The notes beneath the pieces are model-generated. The model saw only the letters and a program-made list of their open reading frames with translations, ran no database searches and was not told where the DNA came from. A stretch of 64,000 bases of DNA, taken from NCBI RefSeq assembly GCF_958450345.1, contig NC_088783.1:89414395-89478394 (forward strand). Reading direction: 5' to 3'. The stretch is from Calliphora vicina. Taxonomy: Eukaryota > Arthropoda > Insecta > Diptera > Calliphoridae. A program made the translations under genes and the position numbers. Position 1 is the stretch's first letter. The number at the start of each line of letters is the position of its first letter. Positions 34,085 to 44,141 of this stretch are shown one piece after another.

Positions 34085-34467
34085 TACATTAGGCCTAACA
34101 TTTAAAAAATAGATTTGCTTTGGATGGGTGTTATTTTGTTCGTTAGTAGCTAACTCATTTTGAGTTATCATAAATTATGTGGAGAAACGTCTAAAAAAAA
34201 TCACAATTTTACAAAAAAATATTTTAAATAAAACCTCTCCATAGAATTTTAAATTTGGACCATATTTGTACGCTGGAACCACAATTAAATTAGTTTAGAA
34301 ATCAAAAGTACCATTATTTACCCAATTTTAAAACTTTTAAAAGATTTCCGGCACGGGTTCTTGTTTTCCGATTCCACTTCAATTTTGCAATAGTTAGTTT
34401 TAACTACTAACAAACAAAATAACACCCATCCAAAGCAAATCCATTTTTTAAGGGCAGATCTAATGTA
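34085..34467. mobile_element. MITE with about 65-bp inverted arms
   Basis: The arms run from TACATTAG (34085) and to CTAATGTA (34467). They share the near-identical core 'gatttgctttggatgggtg' and 'ttattttgtt.gttagtag'. The spacer is about 245 bp. It lies between the two convergent PIF/Harbinger genes. TSD not fixed. Confidence 0.72.
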
Positions 34468-34488
34468 CATACATGCATACATATGTAC

Positions 34489-34684
34489 AGTGGGCCTCAA
34501 AAGTGAGTATACACCAAAAATTATTTGATTTTTTTTAAGATAATGAAAATCCTAAAATCTATCCATCGATTAAAATTTAAAAGTTTTGGTTTGTTGGAGA
34601 TTGGGTTGAATAACAGATTCGGTTCTGAAAAAAAGATTTAAGTCGGACTATAATCATTTTCATGATCTTAAAAAAATCAAAAAA
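34489..34684. mobile_element. Tc1/mariner-type end fragment
   Basis: TACAGTGGGCCTCAAAAGTG at its left is a typical Tc1/mariner terminus beside TA. Inside, 'tttgattttttttaagat' (34526) is inverted at 34657-34683. The matching right terminus is absent, so the element is truncated next to the Myb-like gene's stop codon. Confidence 0.5.
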
Positions 34685-35470
34685 TTAATTTTTTTTTAAT
34701 TTTTCAGTTTGGAGCTGTATTAAATTTATTTCCAATTTTAGCTTCTCCATTTCCAAAGAATGTTTTTCTTTTAGAAACTCATTTTCAAGTTTTTGTCTTT
34801 CGACTTTGTAGCTAGCTACTTTTGCCCAACAGTCTTTCGTTGTTTCCTTCTCTTTCCGCTTTCCTAAGCTACCATGTAAGGGCCTTTTTAACATTTTCGG
34901 AGTATACTTCGACCAAGAAATATCAACTAAAAAAAAACATTTAAATGTTACTATAAAATATTGTAAACAGTATATTTTTATTCTGATTTGATTTTTATAG
35001 AAACATAAAACATACTATCTTCTTCTTTTATATCTTCAGGATTTTTTTGGACCTCAAAAAATCATCTAGATCATCATCAATTATTTCTATATCTGTAAAT
35101 TCTGAAAGGGTATACATTTATTTTACCAATACATATTAATTTAATATAAATTAAACTTACCATCATCATTTCCATCGCAGTCATATGTCGACGATTTTCC
35201 CAAAATTTGCGTTTTCTGGCAAATTTCCAAAAATTTTTCGTCTGTCTTTGTGGTTGCCGTGTTTTGTTGAGGACCACCACCAGTTGCGTAGGTTTGGCGT
35301 TTATCAGAGGCAAAATTTTGTTTTGCTGTTGCCTTGATATTGGAATACTTAGTTTTTAATACCTTGTGACTCCGGAAGGTGTGTGTAAATTTGCTGTTGA
35401 AATCGCGTTCCACACTTTTCCAAGCATTTAGCTTCTCCTCAGAGCCAACTCTGTCGAAATTTGTTGGCAT
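34685..35470 (-). pseudogene. Myb/SANT-like accessory protein of PIF/Harbinger, three exons
   Basis: Exon 1 (35470-35161) starts MPTNFDRVGSEEKLNAWKSV and includes VLKTKYSNIKATAKQNFASD, a trihelix/Myb-SANT-like DNA-binding fold, then a Q/T linker. A GTAAG donor follows. Exon 2 starts at 35101 after CAG in matching phase, is acidic (EIIDDDLDDF), then shifts frame (VQKNPEDIKEEDSM continues). Exon 3 (34926-34685) has WSKYTPKMLKRP and a charged coiled-coil tail (LEMEKLKLEINLIQLQTEKL). PIF/Harbinger elements carry such a protein to bring the transposase to the element ends. Its position, tail to tail with the transposase, supports this. One frameshift is visible. Confidence 0.78.
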
Positions 35471-35719
35471 TTCTAAACGGCTGGTCCGATCGGGATAAAA
35501 TTTGCTCGGAAATATAGCTCGGAAAAAATATGGATCAAATTGTTCCTAATATTTGCAATCCTATTAAAATTTTGATATAAATTTTAGTTTTAGAAACTCA
35601 ATGAATATGTAATATGTAATAAAATCTTTATTTAATAACGAAACTCAATGAAATTTTTAAGTTTCTCATTCTAAATAACAAGGTGTAAAAAAACTTGTCA
35701 TTGGAAATTGGAGCGAAAA

Positions 35720-35975
35720 TCCCAAAAATGGTATTTTTACAATTTTGTCTATAGGGTCCACATTTCCTTCGGTCCTGAGAAAATACTTTAAGGATAAATA
35801 GGGAACACATCAGGGTTTCCAAAACTGCTTTCCGTTTTCTGATCCCAGCTTTGGGATTTTAGAACATATGGCCTAAAGTTGAAATTTTGATAAAAAATAG
35901 GTCAATTTCCAAAGGGCGTAGGGCCGACATGTTCGAAAAATAGGACATGTTTTTTATACCAAAATGTTCTCCGCA
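35720..35975. repeat. Dispersed repeat W, copy 1
   Basis: 'aaatagggaacaca', 'tttccgttttctgatc' and 'agctttgggattttagaac' blocks in this order match 63305-63540. Non-coding. Confidence 0.7.
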
Positions 35976-36035
35976 AAGAAACTTTATAGAAAAACATAAA
36001 ATTGTTATATGTTCTTAAAGAAAGCTGTTTTTTAA

Positions 36036-36290
36036 TAAAAAAAGAGTTATGTCACCTTTTTGTCCAAAAAACAGCAAAAATATACTATTTTTTGAATTTT
36101 TAAATTGAAAATCTGTTATTTTTGGATTCGTAATTGACATTGCTCTGAAAAAAAATTCGAGTCCATTCGGTCCAAAAGTGCGCCCTATATTTTTAAAAAA
36201 GCGGACCAAGGTATGGCAAAATTTTAAAATTTCAATTTTGAAATGCCTACGCCTTTTTTGGTCGAAAAGGCGACATAACTCTTTTTTTAT
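36036..36290. repeat. Inverted repeat next to the piggyBac-like end
   Basis: 'ataaaaaaagagttatgtc' at about 36038 is inverted at 36272-36289, with 'cctttttggtcgaaaagg'-like sequence inside each arm. It abuts the TTAA at 36290. Confidence 0.55.
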
Positions 36291-36340
36291 TAACCCTAGA
36301 AAGATAACCTGCGTAAAATTTACGCATACTCTTTTAAAAA
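36290..36340 (+). mobile_element. piggyBac-like terminus
   Basis: TTAA (36290-36293) is followed by CCCTAGAAAGATAA, which matches the classic piggyBac end, and then by the subterminal palindrome GCGTAAAATTTACGC. No matching right end was found downstream, so the rest of the element is deleted or diverged. Confidence 0.6.
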
Positions 36341-36513
36341 TAGTTTTATTAATTACTGAATTGTTCTTTTGTTTTTGTTTTTTTCTGATAATAAATATAT
36401 ATAAACATATTCAACTGTATTGAAAAAAGTAATCAACATTAGTTTATTTTAAATTAATCAACAAAATGCCAAAATTTCGCTTTCGCTTTCATGAATAAGA
36501 TTATCTTATAATT

Positions 36514-37248
36514 ATGAAAATAAAATCACATCTTCCACAAACAAGAATATTGCAGTTGATGCTGTTTCAAATGATGTTTCTGATCGACTTTTGCAGATTG
36601 AGAAAACGTTATTCTCTTTACAAAAGGATATTAAACGTTCATCGTCATCATCACGCAGAAACAGTTCACCGCAAAATGTATCATTTTGTTATTACCATAA
36701 AAGGTTTGGAAATCGAGCTCGTAAGTGCAGCCCATCATGTAATTTTTACGACGGTGGAATTATGTTATAATTCCACCAAATCTTCACGTCATACTTCAGA
36801 CACCACAAATAAAAACATTACAAGATCTCCTTCAATTATCGATGTTACCACTTGTAATCCCAGTCGCCTTTTTATACATGATCGACAAACAAAACAACGT
36901 TTTCTAATCGACACAGGTGCAGCAATCTCCGTATTGAAGATTACTGACACTAACCGCAAACATCGCAACAAATCACCAACAAAACTTTTTGCAGCCAACA
37001 ATTCTTCCATTAGCATATTTGGTCAAAAGCGTCTTAAGATAGATTTTGGATTAAAAAGATCATTTGAATGGACATTCGTTGTTGCAGATACTGCTCATAA
37101 CATTTTAAACTCCAAACTTATTGACTCAACAACAATGATTGGTACTCAGATTTCAGTTATATCTGACTCAAGTAATCATTCTTCAGTTAAACTTTATAAC
37201 CCAAACAACGTCCTTTATATTTTGGCCGGAAATAAGTTGTTTTGTTAG
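36514..37248 (+). pseudogene. gag C-terminus and aspartic protease of the Ty3/gypsy relic
   Basis: In one frame (about 36530-36760) a linker leads to FCYYHKRFG followed by a Cys-x3-Cys, the gag-type zinc box of this group. The protease frame runs on to 37248 and has RFLIDTGAAISVLK with the D-T-G active site, then ISIFGQKRLKIDFG and ADTAHNILN. The frame changes at a perfect 11-bp hairpin (36752-36776), which probably arose by local template switching. Protease would process the polyprotein. It is non-functional here. Confidence 0.8.
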
Positions 37249-37304
37249 TAGAGTTATTTCTAGAATTTTGTATTTGCAAACAAAAAATAAAAAAAAAAAT
37301 AAGT

Positions 37305-37374
37305 CGCAGCCAAGAGTCGAACCATCAACCATCCGTTTGCAAGTCTGTTGTTGTACTCACTACACCACTGCTTA
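37305..37374 (-). repeat. tRNA-derived sequence (SINE-like or tRNA pseudogene)
   Basis: On the minus strand, TGGTGTAGTGAG resembles a pol III A box and GGTTCGACTCT a B box at the usual spacing. The ends GCAG and CTGC can pair, and a T-rich run follows downstream. The anticodon stem does not pair well, so it is not a sound tRNA gene. It sits in the gap left by the missing RT of the LTR relic. Confidence 0.5.
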
Positions 37375-37619
37375 GCTATTTTATTGTGCGTCAAATAATG
37401 GTTTTCACACAGTAATTCTTTTCTGTTTTTCTAAAAATAAACATGCAATAAAAAAATGGGCAAATTGAAAAAAGTAACAGTTTTTTTTATTTTGTTTGTT
37501 TATTTTATAGTAAAGTCTAAAAAACAAAAACAGTATATTTAAAAAGTAAGTTATTAAAAAATACATTACTTAAGTAGCAATTGTAGCTTTGTAAGCGAAG
37601 TTTTTGCTGGGTAATAAAT

Positions 37620-38196
37620 AATCAGCATCAACCGTTGGCATTATTTTCAAAAAAAGTTTAGTGAAACCGAAAAAAAGTATAGCACTTACGATCGGGAACT
37701 ATTATTGATCTATACCGCTATTAAACACTTTAGGTATCTCCTTGAAGGTTGTGATTTTACTATCGCAACTGATCACACACCACTGATTTTTGCTTTTTCT
37801 AAGAAAAAAAAAGAAAATGCATCACCACGTCAAGTAAGACACTTGGATTTTATAGAACAATTTTCTACCAAAATTATACATCTTCCCGGCGATGTCAACT
37901 TTACTGCAGATACACTTTCTCTATTAGATGCAATAAATATACAGAATAATGAAACTGTTGACTGCGAAAAAATAGCTCAAGAACAAAATTGTTGCGAAGA
38001 ACTACAAAAATTGCTCAAATCAACTAGTACTTCACTTCAACTTAAACAAATAATATTACCAGAGACAAACATTAAAATAATCTGCGACATTTCAGGAGAA
38101 AAAGCTCGACCTTATATTCCAGCAAACTGTCGTCAATCAGTTATGTCAAAAATTCACAATTTATCACATCCTGGTAAAAAAGTACTTGTCGTTTAG
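37620..38196 (+). pseudogene. RNase H and H2C2 zinc region of the Ty3/gypsy relic
   Basis: Upstream of the long frame, short pieces with SETEKKYSTYDREL are visible, then IKHFRYLLEG and FTIATDHTPLIFAF (catalytic Asp of RNase H) and RQVRHLDFIEQF. Near the end, IHNLSHPGK gives the two His of the integrase H2C2 box. A frameshift around 38185 separates it from the integrase core. Confidence 0.82.
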
Positions 38197-38222
38197 TTAA
38201 ACAACGCTTCGTTTGGAAAAAT

Positions 38223-38753
38223 GTGGATCACGATATTTCCAAATTCGTTCGAAACTGCATTCCATGTCAACAATCAAAAGTAACTAGACATATTTCTTCG
38301 CCATTATCAAAATATTCCATACATACATCAAGATTTGAGCACATCAACATTGATCTCATAGGTCCACTTCCACCATCAAACGGTTTCTACTATTGTTTAA
38401 CAATAATCGGCCGATTCACCAGATGGCCAGAAGTTATTCCATTACCAGATACCACTGTTGAAACGGTTGCGTTTGCTTTAATTGATGGGTGGATAAAACA
38501 TGTTGTTGTTCTACTAAAGTTAACGACGGACCAAGGTAGGCAGTTTGAATATACACTTTTTCAAGAACTTTCAAAGGCTTTGGGAATAACTCACCTAAGG
38601 ACTACAGCATATCAACCGCAATGCAATGGAATTATTGAACGCTTCCATCGAACCCTTAAGGCTTCAATTATGTGCAGCAGAAATGCAAATTGGTCACGTC
38701 AACTACCAATAACACTACTTGGATTAAGATCTGTTCATAAACCTTTTTTTTAA
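38223..38753 (+). pseudogene. Integrase of the Ty3/gypsy relic, truncated
   Basis: CIPCQQSK completes the H2C2 zinc finger. The DDE core follows: EHINIDLIGPLP (Asp), LTTDQGRQFE (Asp), then TTAYQPQCNGIIERFHR (Glu). The C-terminal domain is lost because sequence of a minus-strand LINE begins at about 38750. Integrase would insert cDNA; it is inactive here. Confidence 0.87.
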
Positions 38754-38875
38754 CGCTTTATTGATTTATTGAATCTGTCTGTTTCGACCTTACAATAAGT
38801 ATTTAAATCTTATAACTAAAATTAAAACAATTTGCTCTTCAACATGAGAACCATGATGGTAAACTGTCACTAATC

Positions 38876-40060
38876 TTAGCGGGGTGGTAGATCTGCTCTA
38901 CGGAGCCTGGATCGGGTTTGGGTCTGCACAAGTTGTCTTGCAAGCGTATTGGGATGGTTTCGCAGCTTCACAATATATTTCTCACGGACTTTCTTGAACT
39001 CTTCCTTTACCAATGTCACTTCTAGGTCTCTGTGGATGTTTTCATTTCTTATGTACCATGGTGCTCCCGTCATGGTCCTAAGAATTTTAGATTGGGCCCT
39101 CTGTATAAGATCAATACTGGTGTTGCTAGCCATTCCCCATAATTGAATTCCATATGTCCAAATTGGTTTTAAAACGGTCTTATACAGGATGACTTTATAA
39201 TCAAGGCTTAATTTTGATTGGTCACTGATTAACCAATGAAAGCTAGAGGCTTTTAACTTCATGTGAAGTCTCTTGGTTTCTATGTGTCGGCGCCAAGTAA
39301 GCCGTCTATCTAGATGAATACCAAGGTAGGTGACATAATCAGACTGCGGTATATTAACGTTGTTGAGTGTGACAGGTGGGCAATTTCCTCTCCTTAGAGC
39401 GAACTTAACATGTTTACTTTTCAGCTCATTTACCTTTATTCGCCAGTTTTTCAACCATGACACCACACGTACGAGGTAATTCTGCAGTTGACTAGATGCC
39501 ATGAGTGGGTTTTCGTCTGAGCTAATAATGGCGGTATCATCAGCAAATGTTGAAATTGTTAGTTTATCGCACGTAGGGAGGTCGGAGGTGTAAATCAAAT
39601 ATAGCGTAGGTCCTAGTACACTTCCCTGTGGAACGCCAGCTCCAATCTTGTATTCTATCGTCACATAATCATTGTACTTAACTCTGAAAAGTCTATTCGA
39701 TAAATAAGACTCCAGCAATTTATGAGTACATAGTGGTAGTAAACATTTGATTTTATATACTAGACCCTTATGCCATACCTTGTCAAAAGCAGAACAATAT
39801 TTCTTTAATTCAAAAGATTTTCTAATCTCTCCAGTTAAACGATTGACCTGTTCAATGGTGGCATGATGTTCACGGAAACCAAATTGGTGTACTGGGATAA
39901 TCAATGACGTGACGTCATTGACGGTTCTATCTATGTCTTCCTCACACTGTAAATCAGGATTTGTGTGGATATGACTGCTGATATATTTCCTATATTTTAG
40001 CCAATTTGACTTAAAATACAAAAGAGTCCTTAGGGAATCTTGGGATGTTGGGTCTCTCAC
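38876..40060 (-). pseudogene. LINE J2 RT with internal deletions
   Basis: The 394-codon frame joins a linker (KSNWLKYRKYISSH) directly to VHQFGFREHHATIEQVNRL, so the RT N-terminal third is gone. KYCSAFDKVWHKGLVYK lacks the seven or so residues (IFLDVAQ in the other copy) before the first catalytic Asp. Later blocks are intact: GVPQGSVLGPTLYLIY, STFADDTAIIS, YLGIHLDRRLTWRRH and APWYIRNENIHRDLEV. Both deletions keep the frame, giving a long but catalytically doubtful ORF. Confidence 0.87.
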
Positions 40061-40283
40061 AATAATTAATAATTACAGGAGAGTGGCCAGAAGATAGATA
40101 ATAGGATATTTCTGTGGATATTGCATTCCGAATAATATTTCTGCATATGGCGAAGTCTATTAGATCAGGAATTTTTCTAGGATCAGTTGGCCAATAAGTT
40201 GGGTGTCCAGGAGACACAAAATCTAAGCAATTTTTGCGATCAACTAGAGCTTTATACAGCTGTCTACCTCTGGGATTTACCAA
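40011..40283 (-). pseudogene. LINE J2 endonuclease C-terminal part
   Basis: NPRGRQLYKALVDRKN, SPGHPTYWPTDPRKIPDLID and YYLSSGHSPVII. The last block corresponds to the catalytic SDH motif but reads S-G-H, a lost Asp. It overlaps the RT frame, showing a frameshift near 40040. Confidence 0.82.
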
Positions 40284-40344
40284 TCGCGAACCCCAATATG
40301 TATATTTGGCATTGTAGTCTCCACATGCCAGAAACCGATCTCAT

Positions 40345-40984
40345 ACACAGAAAGAATTAAATTTCTGATTCAATCAAGAAATTTGTTCAATCAGACAAAA
40401 TTTTGTTTGAATTAGAACCTATCACAAAATTTGTAAATTCAAACAAGAAATTTTGCAAAAATTTAATTGAAAAAAAAAAATATTTTTTCAATTAAAAAAG
40501 TTGTTTGAATTTACAACACAATTTCAAACAAAAATTTGTTTAAAACAGTAAAATTTTTGTCTGGTCCAATAAAATATTTTTAAGCTAAATTGGTATAGAA
40601 CCAATAAAAGAATTTTTTAAAAATAATAATATCACAAAAAAAAATAATAAAAAAGAAAATAAAGAAGAAAAACTACAAATAAGGAAAGAAAAAGCTAAGT
40701 AAAGAAAATAATAATAAATAAACATCTAAAACATAATAAATATAAAAAATAATAATAAATAAACATCTAAAACAGTATTTAATGTTTTTAGATGTTGACA
40801 ATGAACAAATTCATGGAATACTTTTTTGAAAAATATGACAAAAAATGCTTTTTATTGAATTTTGCATAGATAAAAATTTTTCAAATTGAAATAAAATTTT
40901 TATTTATGAATATTTTCTAATGAAAATGGAAAAGTGAAAACAAATTTTAAAATTTGTAATCAGGAATCCCGCAATTCCCAAAGA
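40345..40984. other. A/T-rich DNA with short palindromes, no gene
   Basis: Short inverted pieces such as 'aattgaaaaaaa'/'ttttttcaatt' and repeated 'aaaaataataataaataaac' occur. No coding signal. Confidence 0.4.
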
Positions 40985-41100
40985 AGTATTGAAAAATTCC
41001 AAAAATGTGATTTTTTCGTTTTTTGGCTATAATATCCATACTAGGGGCGTGGTTATCGGGACCCTTTACAAAATAATTAAGAACATATTGGGCCATCTAA
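40985..41100. repeat. F1 foldback internal fragment
   Basis: 'ggctataatatccatac' through 'gtggttatcgggaccc' and 'tattgggccatctaaaata' match 30730-30830. Confidence 0.65.
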
Positions 41101-41104
41101 AATA

Positions 41105-42084
41105 GATTAATAAACAAAAGTTGGATTTCGGCCATTCTCACCCCCCAGTTTGGTGAACATTAGTAAAAAAATCATCTTGAAAAAATGTTAGGTAAATCGG
41201 TTGGAGTTAAGACGTGCCGCAAGCCCTCTGAAGTTTTGAGATGTATTTATAAGGGGAAAAAATGTATTTTTTTCAGTTTTTGTAAAAATGTTGCCATTAC
41301 AAAATTACTTTTGCAATTTAATTTAAAAGAATAGAAATGTGTACGTAATTGTCGTTCTAAAACCGAAATTGGCCAAAAAATGTTAATGTTATTAAAAATT
41401 CGCCAGGCCATTACCGCGTGTCAGGCAACTAGAAGAAGAAATGTAGGAACAAAATTAACATATTTTGATAAATATTAAAATAAAAGCTCATTTTTACTTA
41501 AAATATATCCATATTTACTTGTATATGAGTTTTTGTCTTCGTAGGATACCGTTAACCTATTCGCAGGTATGGCCAAAAAAATAATTATTTTTTAACGGCA
41601 GTTTCAAAACTCCATTTTTAAATTTTTAAAAATTTTGTTAAACAAATTTCAAATTGAGAACATAATAGGGAATAAAAATATGAAAAAATTATTAAAATAT
41701 CTCTCATAGGTTTTCCGTACCTGCGATTTAAATTTCGAAATTTTCGAGAAAAACCAATTATTTGGCAATTTTTTGGCGAATGAGCTCTATTTCCTTACTG
41801 TTATAAATTTTAAGTAAAACCTATTCAGAATATTTTAGTGCAGATAATTCTAAATATACTCTGAAAGTTTTACTAAAATTGGAAAACCTAAAACCTTAAA
41901 TCGTGAAGGTCGTGAATTTCTAATTTAAAGAGCGAAATGATGTATATTTTTGGGCCGATTTTGATGAAACTTAACAAAAATATAACACAAAGCCTAGTAT
42001 TTACAAAAACAGCAGAAAATTTAAAATTAACCCTTAATGGCACTTGGGATTAAAATGAACCCAAACTTTTAAAATCATAATTTT
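41105..42084 (-). repeat. Dispersed repeat unit U, copy 2 (with hAT MITE part)
   Basis: 41105-41660 is the TAGGGTGGCCC hAT MITE without its first bases. 41690-42060 matches 20520-20860 in inverted orientation. Confidence 0.65.
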
Positions 42085-42482
42085 TTTTATGGTTTTAGTG
42101 GAGAATATCGGGAAATATTTGGAACCGCGGTCATCAAAAAACTGGAGTAGTTTAGGTAAAAATGTTGAAAATTTAATTTTCAAATGCGAATATCTCCTAA
42201 GCTATAAAAGATAAGGTACGACAAGGTTTTATGTAGTGCTGGAGGAGAAGATTCTATGTATGTAAGTTTTTTGAAATCGGAACACAAACGAAGAAATAGG
42301 ATCATTTTTAAAATTGAACATACCCGAGGTGTTCTACTTTAGGGACCCCTGGTCCCGCTCATGAGGATCAAATTCAAAACTTAAACTCGACAGCACTATG
42401 CGTATGTGAAATGTCATTCAAATTTGATTAAGGGTTTAGAAGTTACAGATTTATTTCCATCTTTTTTTTCTATACCACTGTG
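42085..42482. repeat. F1 foldback right-arm fragment
   Basis: From 'aatatttggaaccgcggtca' to the terminal CCACTGTG, it matches 32068-32449. Confidence 0.75.
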
Positions 42483-42777
42483 CAACATTTCTTGTTCTAG
42501 TGGCATGAGACACGTTAAGGGCCTGGCGACTTTTTAATAACTTAGTTTTAAAATATTATATTTTTTTATTGATGAGTTATTATAAATATATTTTTATAAA
42601 TTACATAAAAATACAGCATTTTAGAATTGCATTATTCTTTTATGGAAAAATAGCCCTTAGTTCACAATTTATGCTGCAACTTTGGCATGGAAAGCGATAA
42701 ATTAATGAATAAAATTGGAAATTAAAGCATACTTAATGAGCTATTAAGAAATTCAAATAGTAAATTTATTATATGTA

Positions 42778-43743
42778 CAGTGGAGTCGGGATAGAGTGAA
42801 CTAATTAATGCAAGGCCTGTTCACTTTATCCAATAAATTCACTTTATCGAGACTGAAAAAATAATAAAAAATCATAAAATTGTATGTCAAAATTGTACAT
42901 TTCATTATATTTTTATAAAGAAACATGTACTTTTGGCTTTTTGTACTGTTAAATCACGAAATTTGTAAAACTAAGATATTTTCATAATCTTTAGTATTGT
43001 CTCAGCCCAGTCAATGGCTTTTTCAATAATTTGAACAGCTTGAGTTGCTGCTTTGTACCCTTGAAGCCAGCCTGCGCTTGCATTGAAATCTCCTGATCGT
43101 GTAACTGCTCGTGTATTTTTTTTTGATATTGCCTTAAGCATTTCTCCACTGACAGGCAAATTTTTACATCGCTGCTTTAAAAGTCAGTTATGGAGTATTT
43201 TTTCGACGCTGGGACATTCCGCTTTTCGCAAAGTTTTTCTTTATTTATAACACTTTTATTGTGGCATAGAATTCCACTTTGTATTTTTTTAATGCCCCAT
43301 ATTGTGGACTTTGCTACACCAAATTTATTTGCTAGACCTGTAACTCCCACTCCATTGTCCATATCTTTAATTATTTCTAGCTAAACTTTTATAGAAAGAT
43401 TTTTTGGGTTTATATAGCAATAAAAATAGTAGGTTCAAAAAAAGTCAAAAATCTCAGAAAAACCAAAACAGAAATAACGGTGTTGTATAAAAAATGTTTG
43501 TAAAAAAATATAGAAACTTAGTTTAAGTGGTATAAAAATACTAATGAGAGTCAAAACTGCAAGTAGACAAAAAATAACAAATAAAAACTTTTTATTTTAA
43601 TTTTTTTTGCAAAAAAAAAACTAAAGTTCACTCTATAGAGGTAGGCGATGTTCACTCTTTAGAGTCTCCAATGTAAAAATTTGTGTGTTCATACTATCCA
43701 GTAGTTCATATTATCAAGTGTTCACTCTAACCCGACTCCACTG
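42778..43743 (-). mobile_element. pogo/Tigger-like element with DNA-binding domain only
   Basis: Ends CAGTGGAGTCGGGATAG / CAGTGGAGTCGGGTTAG, flanked by TA (42776-42777, 43744-43745). Subterminal 'gttcactct' words recur. The 966-bp body encodes remnants of the N-terminal CENP-B-type helix-turn-helix region on the minus strand but no DDE domain. Confidence 0.87.
42971..43400 (-). pseudogene. pogo-like transposase N-terminal CENP-B-type HTH remnants
   Basis: The first helix-turn-helix reads LEIIKDMDNGVGVTG then LANKFGVAKSTIWGIKK, preceded by a stop in place of a codon in the 'LSIK' lead-in. The second part, in another frame (43159-42971), has MPVSGEMLKAISKK and DFNASAGWLQGYK, the Tc5/CENP-B second DNA-binding helix region. 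Such domains bind the element's ends. The DDE part is lost. Confidence 0.82.
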
Positions 43744-44141
43744 TATTTATATTAGTATAAATTTAATTTAAAATCCAAATTTTGTTTTACACAAAATTTC
43801 ATAAAAGTAAAAATTTTTTTTAAAAAAGTCACAAAAGAGAATATTATAATTTTTTAGCAATGAATAATCATAAATCCATAAAAACATAGCATTTTAGAAA
43901 AAAAAGTTTAAAAAATTTGTTTTAACCCGTTATGAATAAAGCTGGAAATTAAAGCATACTTAATGTGCTATTAAAAAATTCAAATAATAAATATATTATA
44001 TGTGTTTATATTAATATAAATTAAATTCAAATTTTTGTTTTACACAAAATTTTATAAATGTATAATTTTTTTTTAAAAAATTCACAAAAGAGAATATTAT
44101 AATTGTTTAGTAATGAATAATCATAAATACTTAAAAACATA

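Larger units (their letters stand above)
36500..38753 (+). mobile_element. Ty3/gypsy-type LTR retrotransposon relic lacking RT
   Basis: Order on the plus strand: gag C-terminus with a CCHC-like box, aspartic protease, [gap], RNase H, integrase. Only about 370 bp separate protease and RNase H, too short for the reverse transcriptase of a pol gene. No LTRs were identified, and the integrase is cut by a LINE tail at about 38750. Several frameshifts. This is an old, inactive genomic copy. Confidence 0.85.
38755..40340 (-). mobile_element. Jockey-like LINE family J2, 5'-truncated and internally deleted
   Basis: On the minus strand: endonuclease C-terminus, linker, then RT, 3' UTR and a short A tail (T run at about 38745-38752). 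Endonuclease upstream of 40340 is missing. The RT N-terminal region is deleted, and the RT begins mid-domain. Same family as 17160-19236 and the tail at 26452-26605. It lies next to the broken integrase. Confidence 0.87.

Noticed and set aside
37305..37374. Functional tRNA gene on the minus strand
   Set aside because: Box-like elements are present, but the anticodon stem does not pair and the acceptor is only four base pairs. Called tRNA-derived only.
36500..38753. Endogenous retrovirus with envelope gene
   Set aside because: Only gag end, protease, RNase H and integrase remain. No envelope-like frame follows the integrase, which is cut by a LINE. Treated as a Ty3/gypsy-type retrotransposon relic.
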